Shown in pieces: positions 57,121-64,000 of a stretch of 64,000 nucleotides of DNA. The stretch is from contig JAOWBW010000027.1 in the NCBI GenBank assembly GCA_026119855.1, forward strand, positions 372,001-436,000, given 5' to 3'. The DNA comes from Campanula takesimana. Taxonomy: Eukaryota > Streptophyta > Magnoliopsida > Asterales > Campanulaceae. The notes beneath the pieces are model-generated. The model was not told where the DNA came from, ran no database searches, and saw only the letters and a list, made by a program, of their open reading frames with translations. The position numbers and the translations under genes were made by a program. Position 1 is the first letter of the stretch. Every line of letters starts with the position of its first letter.

Positions 57121-58331
57121 AAAATAATGAACTATTCTAAAGAAGTCATTCATAGTTCTAGGTGAAATTTCTATAATTGTTTCAAGGCTAAGAATGACAA
57201 AAATAAAGAACAAGTCATGCTTGCTGACTCTTCTAGGTTTAGTGATGAAGAATTTGAGTCATGAGACTCAGATAGTGAGGAAGAAGATGCATTACTGTGT
57301 TTGGTTGCACAGGAATGTGATGACTCAGCTAATGAAGAGGATCTAGAAGCCTTAGCTGCTGCTGAAGAACTTAAAGAGGTACATAATTTTAACTCTCTTA
57401 ATATATAAGGTTTTAAAAATTTAGTTTGCACCCTTTTGATTCAAAAAAAGAAACAAGACTCTAGCTTTGCTTCCCTTGTCACAGAAAACCTTGAGCAATC
57501 AAAAATCATTGAAAATCTCAAATCCCTACACACTAACCTTGAAACCACCAAAAAGGATCTAGAGGACAAATGTCAGAAACTTGAAAATGATATACTTAGC
57601 TCAACACCTAAGACTGATTGTTCTGAGTCCCAAAAGGATAATGAACAGGAAATGAGTACCTTAAAGGAAGAAAACAATGCCTTAAAAGGTAAAATTAATT
57701 CCTGGAACAAGTCAAGCAATACCTTATCCATGTATCACTTTAATCAAAGACATCCTGGGGATAGATATGGAATAGGAGATGAAAATCCCACACTTAAAAC
57801 CTACACTCCACCTACTGGTGACAGAGCTATTGAGACTATGATTCTACAAAGTCTCAACACATTCTCTACCAAGAAACCATCTTACCCTATTCAAACAAAG
57901 GAAGATGTGTATAAACAGAGAAGTAAGGAGAGTAAATTAAAAGTGGATTCTCCTACAATTCCTAATTCTCAAGCTTCCACTAGTACTGATGATATTCAAT
58001 CTCAGAAAAGGAAGAAAGAGCAGAAGCTTGGAAAGCTTAGACAAGCCAGACAGCCAAAACAAGCTGAACAGCCAAGACCAACTAGAAAGCAAAGGCACTC
58101 TAGGCAACCTAGACAAAACTGGCAATATTCCAATGGGAAAAACCATGCTTATCAGTCTCAAAATTGCTCTCCTAGATCATCATATCACTCACAAAACCCC
58201 AGACAGCAATATCACTTTCATCAACCAAACTACAGAAATCAAAACCTATACAATACTAGACACCTTTATAACTCCCCTCAACCCTTCACATTGACACCCA
58301 ACATGATGAAAATCATGTCATACTACCCTTA
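57121..58331 (+). pseudogene. gag: Gag C-terminal extension: acidic, coiled-coil and basic parts
   Basis: After the knuckle comes an acidic Ser/Asp/Glu patch (about 57230-57380, with stops). From 57436 to 58331 there is an open 298-codon frame: a coiled coil (IENLKSLHTNLETTKKDLED), SWNKSSNTLSMYHFNQRHPG, then a Gln/Arg/Lys-rich tail (about 58000-58300). Long Gags with coiled coils are known in Sireviruses. The same parts in the same order exist in the minus-strand element (40715-39800). It probably mediates protein contacts and RNA binding. Confidence 0.8.
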
Positions 58332-58442
58332 ACCAGTTCTTCAAAAAAAGATCAGGTGGCAAGGCTAGGGTACCAAAGAAAGTCTAATTCTTTGGACCCA
58401 AAAAGCATAAAGGGTACCATAATTTTTAATTTTGTTTTGTAG

Positions 58443-60014
58443 GAATCCAATAAAGGAATATGGTATTTAGATAGTGGATGTAGCAGACACATGACTTACA
58501 ACAAGGAATGGCTTCAACAGCTATCACCAAAGAATGGTCCCAATGTTACTTTTGGTGACAATTCTCAAGCAAGAGTCAAAGGATCAGGAAACCTAGTGAC
58601 CAAGGAGATCATCTTTACAGATGTATCTTATGTTGAAGGCCTTAAGCACAATTTGATCAGCATAAGTCAAATTTGTGATAAAGGTTATCATGTTATCTGC
58701 ACCAAGGACCAATGCCAGGTCAAAGACAAGAACAACAAGGTTATTCTTACAGGAGTCAGAAAGAAGAACCTCTACTGCCTCTACCTTAAAGTACTCCAAT
58801 CCTCCTCTGCACACTGTCTCTTATCCTACAGCCAATCTGATATGTCTTGGTTGTGGCATAAAAGACTTACCCACCTGAACCTCAAAACCATTTCTAAGTT
58901 ATTCATATCTAATCTTGTCAAAGGTCTTCCCAAAATACCTTTCAAGAAGGATAAGTTATGTAGAGCCTGTCAGTGTGGAAAACAAAAGAAGACATCCTTT
59001 TCTGCTAAAACCAGACTGGACACAACCAAGCCTCTTGATCTCCTTCATATGGACTTATTTGGTCCCATTAGAACCAGATCTTTAGGTGGAAAGAGATACT
59101 CCCTTGTAGTTTTTAATGACTACACAAGATTCACTTGGATTATCCTTCTTGAATCCAAAAGTGATACTCCTCATAATCTCACTCAGCTGTTCAACAAAGT
59201 TCAGAACTTTAAAGGCTTGTCTATCAAAAGGATAAGATCTGATCATGGAACTGAATTTGAGAACACTGGAGTTGACACCTATTGCAATCAAAAAGGAATT
59301 GATCACAACTTTTTAGCTCCAAGAACTCCTCAACAAAATGGAGTAGCAGAAAGAAAGAATAGGACCATATGTGAAGCAGCAAGAGCAATGCTGTCAGAAC
59401 ACAATCTTCCTAAGTACTTTTGGGGTGAAGCTGTGACTACTGTTGTGTATGTACAGAACAAAACTCTCATCAACAAGTATCATATGAAGACCCCATATGA
59501 GTTATGGAATGGAAATATTCCAACCATATCCTACTTTCATGGATTTGGGAGCAAATGCTACATTCATAATAATGGGAAGAACAACCTAGATAAGTTTGAT
59601 TCCAAGAGTGATGATGGAATCTTTCTTGGTTACTCCAATACTAGCAAAGCCTACAGAGTATACAACAAGAGAAGAGTAGTTGTAGAAGAATCAATTCATG
59701 TTGACTTTGATGAAAACAATGATCAAAGCAATACTGACTTGTGTGATTTTGATGAAAGTATTGGAAACTCTTACAACCTTCCAGAACCTTCACCCACAAC
59801 CAATAATCTCCCATCCCTAAATGAGAGCAACATCATTCTTCCTTATGTTCTGCCTAAAGATACTCCCAACAGCTTACCCTCTCCCAATAACTATCCTCTT
59901 CCCAACAGTCAAGATGAAACTGTTAGCTGCCAAATAATCCCTTCCCAAATATCCACTCCAATCCCCATTATCCATGATGAGAACCTTATCATTTCTATTC
60001 CTATCCAAAAATAA
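58443..60014 (+). CDS. pol: Copia protease-integrase frame
   Basis: Open from 58443. The aspartic protease has the active-site WYLDSGCSRHM (about 58455). Pre-integrase follows with SWLWHKRLTHLN and CRACQCGKQKKTSF. The integrase core has HMDLFGPIRTRS, FNDYTRFTWIILL, RSDHGTEFENTGV and TPQQNGVAERKNRTI, with D, D, E residues present. The C-terminus carries YIHNNGKNNLDKFDSKSDDG and a Pro/Asn/Ser linker (59760-59990). The frame stops at TAA 60012-60014, but RT continues in the same frame, so a single nonsense change separates them. Protease matures the polyprotein; integrase joins cDNA to host DNA. Confidence 0.92.
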   Translation, partial: ESNKGIWYLDSGCSRHMTYNKEWLQQLSPKNGPNVTFGDNSQARVKGSGNLVTKEIIFTDVSYVEGLKHNLISISQICDKGYHVICTKDQCQVKDKNNKVILTGVRKKNLYCLYLKVLQSSSAHCLLSYSQSDMSWLWHKRLTHLNLKTISKLFISNLVKGLPKIPFKKDKLCRACQCGKQKKTSFSAKTRLDTTKPLDLLHMDLFGPIRTRSLGGKRYSLVVFNDYTRFTWIILLESKSDTPHNLTQLFNKVQNFKGLSIKRIRSDHGTEFENTGVDTYCNQKGIDHNFLAPRTPQQNGVAERKNRTICEAARAMLSEHNLPKYFWGEAVTTVVYVQNKTLINKYHMKTPYELWNGNIPTISYFHGFGSKCYIHNNGKNNLDKFDSKSDDGIFLGYSNTSKAYRVYNKRRVVVEESIHVDFDENNDQSNTDLCDFDESIGNSYNLPEPSPTTNNLPSLNESNIILPYVLPKDTPNSLPSPNNYPLPNSQDETVSCQIIPSQISTPIPIIHDENLIISIPIQK

Positions 60015-61603
60015 ACCATTCCTAAAGGCATTCCTCACTATGATATCTTCATGAGTGCCTTCATTTCTCAAATGGAACCCAAGAAGATCCAAGAAGCTCT
60101 TCAAGATGCTGACTGGATAGAAGCTATGGAAGAAGAACTTGAACAGTTTGAAAGGAATAAAGTATGGAAACTTGTTCCAAAACCCAGAAATCAAACTGTC
60201 ATAGGCACCAGATGGGTATTTAGAAATAAAATAAGTGAAGATGGTACTGTAGTGAGAAACAAAGCAAGACTTGTTGCTCAGGGATACAGATAAGAAGAAG
60301 GAATAGACTATGATGAAACTTTTGCCCCTGTAGCAAGACTTGAAGCCATAATACTATTCCTAGCCTTTGCATCTTTTAAGAAGATAAAAGTATTCTAAAT
60401 GGATGTCAAGAGTGCATTCCTAAATGGAGTACTTAATGAACAAGTGTTTGTTGCTCAACCTCCTGGATTTGAACATCCCAAATTCCTAGACCATGTATAC
60501 AAGTTGGACAAAGCATTGTATGGCCTAAAACAAGCACCTAGAGCTTGGTATGACACTTTGTCTAATTTCCTTCTCAATAAAGGATTTACCAAAGGTCATA
60601 TTGACAACACTCTGTTCATCAAAAAGTATGGAGATGACTCCCTACTCATTCAGGTCTATGTTGATGACATTATCTTTAGATCATCAAATGAGGACCTTTG
60701 CAAAGAATTTGGGGATCTTATGCAAAACAGTTTAAAATGAGTATGATTGGGGAACTAACCTACTTCCTAGGTCTTCAAGTCAAACAAATGAAGGATGGGA
60801 TCTTCATTAACCAAGCCATGTACACAAAAGACATGATAAAGAAGTTTGATATGCAGAATGCCTCAAAAACTAAGACACCCCTGTCTACTACCACAAAACT
60901 TCATGCTGATACTGATGGTCAAAGTGTTGATCAAACACTTTACAAAAGCTATATATGATCCCTCCTATATGTCACTGCCTCAAGACCTGACATTATGTTC
61001 AGTGTATGTCTCTGTGCAAGATTTCAAGCCAATCCCAAAGAATCTCATCTTGCTGCTGTTAAGAGGATTTTGAGATATCTAAAGGGAACCCCTGATTATA
61101 GCTTGTGGTATCCTAATGAATCACCATTATCACTAATATGCTTTACTGACTCAGATTATGCTGGATGCAATCTAGGCAAAAAGTCAACAAGTGGTGGATG
61201 TCAATTTATTGGGTCAAGAATTGTGTCCTGGTCTAGCAAAAAGCAAACCTTTGTAGCAACCTCAACAGCTGAGGCTGAATATGTTGCAGCTGGTCTCTAC
61301 TGTTTCCAAATATTGTACTTAAAAAGTCAACTACAAGACTTTGGTATGAATATCACTAATATCCCTATATTTTATGACAAATCAAGTACAATAGCTATGA
61401 CTGAGAATCCTGTTCAACACTCTAAAACAAAACATATTGAAGTCAGACACCACTTCATTAGAGACCATGTTGAAAAAATGAATATCAACTTAGCCAAAGT
61501 TGCTACTGAGGATAATTTCTCTGACATACTAACTAAAGCTATGGATGAAAAGAGGTTTGAACTTTTGAGGGTAATGTTAGGAATGATTAACTTGCCTAAG
61601 TAA
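60015..61603 (+). pseudogene. pol: Copia reverse transcriptase-RNase H, broken
   Basis: RT-RNase H in the same frame as integrase: DWIEAMEEELEQFERNKVWK, TRWVFRNK, KARLVAQGYR, LNGVLNEQVFVAQPPGF, LYGLKQAPRAWYD and the catalytic YVDDIIF (about 60660). After a frameshift near 60720 come FKMSMIGELTYFLGLQVKQ, then RNase H with FTDSDYAGCNLGKKSTSGG, STAEAEYVAAGLYC and KHIEVRHHFIRDH, ending at 61603. Breaks: TAA 60291, TAA 60396, one frameshift, TGA near 60956. The wording parallels 36423-37982 closely, showing the same lineage. Confidence 0.9.
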
Positions 61604-61889
61604 AAGGGATTAACTGAAATTTTATTTCATAAACTTTAAACTAGTACAAAGAGCATAGTTAGCTGTTTACATAATTTCAACAGCTAACCTAAATAGATAT
61701 CTATTCAAGGACAATCATATGATGGCCTGTTTACATCATATGGTTTGAATCTATTCCTTAACCTATCTAACCCTGTGGAACTTGGTAGACCTACCCCTCT
61801 CAAAATTTCCCTCATAAAACAAAAAAAAGGGTACAAAAACTTTTCCCCAACAGCTAACCAACTAACTTAGCTGTTCAACCCCATTCCCT
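61604..61889. promoter_or_regulatory. Convergent junction with inverted AACAGCTAAC motif pairs
   Basis: Between the RNase H stop and the antisense ORF stop lie two inverted pairs: GTTAGCTGTT (61658) with AACAGCTAAC (61679), and AACAGCTAAC (61849) with TTAGCTGTTC (61867). The other Sirevirus-like element has an inverted pair of its own motif at the equivalent place. Possible terminator hairpins or protein sites. Confidence 0.55.
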
Positions 61890-62930
61890 TCACAACACCT
61901 GCTTCCAAATGTCTCCAGACCCCTTCCCAGATACTTCCTTCCTCCTCTCCTCTCCATATAGCCTAGCAGGTACAGACTGACTTGGCTCCAAATACCTCTC
62001 CAACCATATTGGATGCCTTTCTATATCTGGATCAATGGAAGTCACTGAATGCTGCAAGGGTGGACCCATGGTTCTTGGCCACCACTCCTCAACATCATCA
62101 TAAGGAGGAAAGTCATCCAAGGGAGACAGAAAACTAAAGGTACCTGAGCTTTGGATGCTATCATTAGCTATCATAGCCATATGAGATGAAGGTCCACCAT
62201 CATTGTCCTCATTGACTTGGACAGGACTACAACACCTCAAGTACTGCCTAAACAGCTGAGTGTGAGTAGTTGATGGAGACTACTGGAACCTATGAAAATT
62301 ATCACCCCCTCCCTCAAGCACTGCCATGCTGATGGAAAAAGAATCTCTTGTCACTGGGGCATAAACCCTTGGCTGTTCAGCATCAGGCACCTTTTTGGCC
62401 TGAACATCTAAGCTATCCTCTTGACTCATCAGCTCCCTCAAAGTAAAGGGCCTCAACACTTGATTTCCCTTAACAGCTTTCCTTCCTTTGTCCTTCTCAT
62501 GGATCTTTAATCCCACCTTCATCATTAAGTCCCCAAGGGAATGGACCCTTTGGACTTCAGTATGTGCAGCATTTGCTTTGCTTCTCTCTCCTTCCCCTAC
62601 TCTCATATTCTGACCAAACAACTTTATACTACCCTTCTCCTCTACCTGTTTCTCTTTTCCCTTTCCCTCTACTGTTCTAAGTTGAGCCAATCTCTCCCTT
62701 TCAAACCTCTCTATTGCTTCCTTTTCACACTCCCAATCCCTCTTTCTCTTCTCTCTCTCTTTCACCTCTCTATACTTCAAAGGGTGATCTAGAGGAAGCT
62801 GTTCAACTTCCTCATATATCTGATGATCACTCTGTATGGTATATGACCTATACTCTCTTTAAAATCTTTCTCTATCTGTCTCCTCACCAGATGGAACTAT
62901 AAAGATCAATGTCATAATAGTTTGAGCCAT
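61890..62930 (-). pseudogene. Antisense accessory ORF of the second Sirevirus-like element
   Basis: One frame runs from ATG 62930 (MAQTIMTLIFIVPSGE) to the stop at 61890 (347 codons). It is broken only by TAA near 62860 and TAG at 62282-62280. An extremely charged helix (REVKEREKRKRDWECEKEAI) follows the N-terminus. The C-terminal part has SGTFSFLSPLDDFP, EEWWPR and HPIWLERYLEP. The SGTFSF(L/I)SPL(D/E)DFP...WWP block recurs in the antisense ORF 35375-36233 of the other element. TATAAAAG lies at about 63060-63050 on this strand, about 120 bp before the ATG. Function unknown. Confidence 0.72.
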
Positions 62931-63562
62931 CTTTTTGGGATTGAACTTAGAAGAAAGTCTCCCTATTTTCTTTGAAAATAAACTGAGTATGTAGTCTACT
63001 GCTAAGACCCAAGAGAAAACTTAGTGTGGATTAAACATCTAAGTGCATATGTCTTTTATACACAAGGAATTTATGTTGGTCCTTAATAGGGTATGACCAT
63101 AGACTTAGCTGTTGAGCAAAATTTATATCCAAAATATCGACTGACTTGACCACCAAATCTGTACTATTGGTACAAAAGTGTGGCAATTCTGAGAAGTGAT
63201 GGTCAATATTAATTTTGTAGTGTGTTATGTTATATTTAGCACCATACTTTCCTTAAATAGCCGCCCACTATTTCTGGAAATAAATGATATAACATTTACT
63301 TCTATTCTATTTACTGTTCACTTAAACAGTAAAAGAGGATAACTGTCATGTCTCCTTAACGGCTACCTTTAAATACCCAGGTCGCCTCTCTCTTCCAAAA
63401 TATAACCGTTGTCCCCACCTTCTTCAGCACGATCCTTTTATTATTCCTCTCTATTTATAATAAATCCACAGTTAATCCCCTTCGAAAATTCTCAATTTAT
63501 CGAACACTCTGTTTTTCAAACCCTAATCCTCTGTTTCTTCTTCGCCCATTTCTTCAAAATCA
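62931..63562. promoter_or_regulatory. Divergent promoter spacer of the second element
   Basis: 632 bp between back-to-back start codons. Antisense side: TATAAAAG (about 63058-63051 on minus) and the motif AACAGCTAAG at 63113-63104, about 50 bp upstream of it. Sense side: TTAACGGCTA box (63355), TTTAAATAC (63368) and CTATTTATAA (63451), then a CT-rich leader with CAAACCCTAA and ATG at 63563. The arrangement matches 34797-35374. Confidence 0.65.
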
Positions 63563-64000
63563 ATGGCTCTTCCTGAAGATTCTCATGGATATTACATTGA
63601 AAGTGATTTCTTTGAAAGTGAAGCAGGATCCTATGTCAAAGAAATACTAGAAAGCAATGGCCTTCTCAACATGTTGACTGCTCAGAATCCAATTCTTGAG
63701 AATACGTGTTCTGAGGTATATCGAATTGGAACTTAGCTGAAAGATAGTTCAATTCGACGTGTGTTCCAAAATGTCACCATGATTATCAAACCTGAGGATG
63801 TACATACAACTTATGCCATCTCAAATCACAGAAGCCTTCTAACCAACATTTGGAGCAAAGACTTTGATGCTACATTCAGTATTCTCTACAAGCAATTCAC
63901 TAATCAAGAAGACATTGATTATGATTCTGTAAAGAACAAATCAATCTTGAAAAAGAAATTGTCCATCAATAATCCAGCCCTCAGTGATATGGTTATCAAA
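63563..64000 (+). pseudogene. Sense accessory ORF of the second element, start only
   Basis: Starts MALPEDSHGYYIESDFFES and runs past the window end; one TAG at 63734 (codon 58) breaks it. Conserved positions relative to the ORF starting at 34796 include SHGY(Y/L)I near the start, NPI/PPI at about residue 45, a (S/P)xDVxxxY pair, N(I)W(S/D) and a KKxLSxxxxxLxDxV block. The order and spacing agree, which argues for one protein family. Role unknown. Confidence 0.65.

Noticed and set aside
57937..58161. Antisense frame across the gag basic tail
   Set aside because: Shadow of the Gln/Arg-rich sense frame; unlike the post-pol antisense ORFs it has no counterpart in the other element.

Overview
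The window is nuclear DNA of a flowering plant, most likely a eudicot. It is almost entirely nested LTR retrotransposons with plant-type structure: initiator-Met or tRNA-Arg primer sites, TG...CA LTRs, 5-bp target duplications, Stowaway MITEs, and spliced AT-rich host gene remnants. There is no operon structure, no rRNA or tRNA gene and no CRISPR array. The only host-gene traces are the 3' exons of an unidentified spliced gene (28681-25016, minus) and a broken U-box/ARM ubiquitin-ligase tail (54420-53931, minus).

Layout. 1-3360: 3' end of a plus-strand Ty3/gypsy Tat/Ogre-type element, with a 49-bp tandem array in its 3' UTR interrupted by a copia LTR fragment, then its 3' LTR (2155-3360). 3361-14917: minisatellite-rich body of a second, minus-strand Tat/Ogre-like element with gag but no visible pol (gag 12122-11466, tRNA-Arg primer site 13849-13832, 5' LTR 13851-14917). 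It is interrupted by a 3.1-kb chromovirus-type solo LTR (7055-10143, duplication GAGGG). 14924-18722: 3' end of another Tat element: integrase C-terminus, a spliced antisense accessory gene, and the 3' LTR. 18723-21475: accessory gene and 3' LTR stub of a copia element, cut by an Angela-like copia (21476-24535, minus). 25041-26927: solo LTR (duplication CATAG) lodged in the last exon of the host gene. 29596-30285: fragment of an old copia. 30286-40715: large Sirevirus-like copia on the minus strand. 40745-51470: decayed plus-strand copia carrying a MITE and a complete Angela-like element (43295-50740, duplication GGATA). 52400-54940: host-like remnants. About 54943-64000: second Sirevirus-like copia, plus strand, running off the window.

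The most interesting signal is in the two Sirevirus-like elements. Between pol and the 3' LTR both carry the same two-gene module: an antisense ORF and a sense accessory ORF. The two start back-to-back on a 0.6-kb spacer that has its own TATA-like boxes. The module is recognisable in both elements although their DNA has diverged. Each element also carries its own short motif (AGGTCTACTATCTT in one, AACAGCTAAG in the other) repeated in the LTR promoter, in the divergent spacer, as an inverted pair where pol meets the antisense ORF, and (clearest in the first) inside coding linkers. A third copia 3' end (18723-21475) has an accessory ORF and a third motif (TACCGCA). I infer an element-private regulatory code, possibly read by an element-encoded protein.

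A related pattern is seen in the Angela-like LTRs. A cluster of about 14-bp palindromes sits about 85 bp upstream of the TATA box. The position is constant, but the palindrome sequence differs between LTRs.
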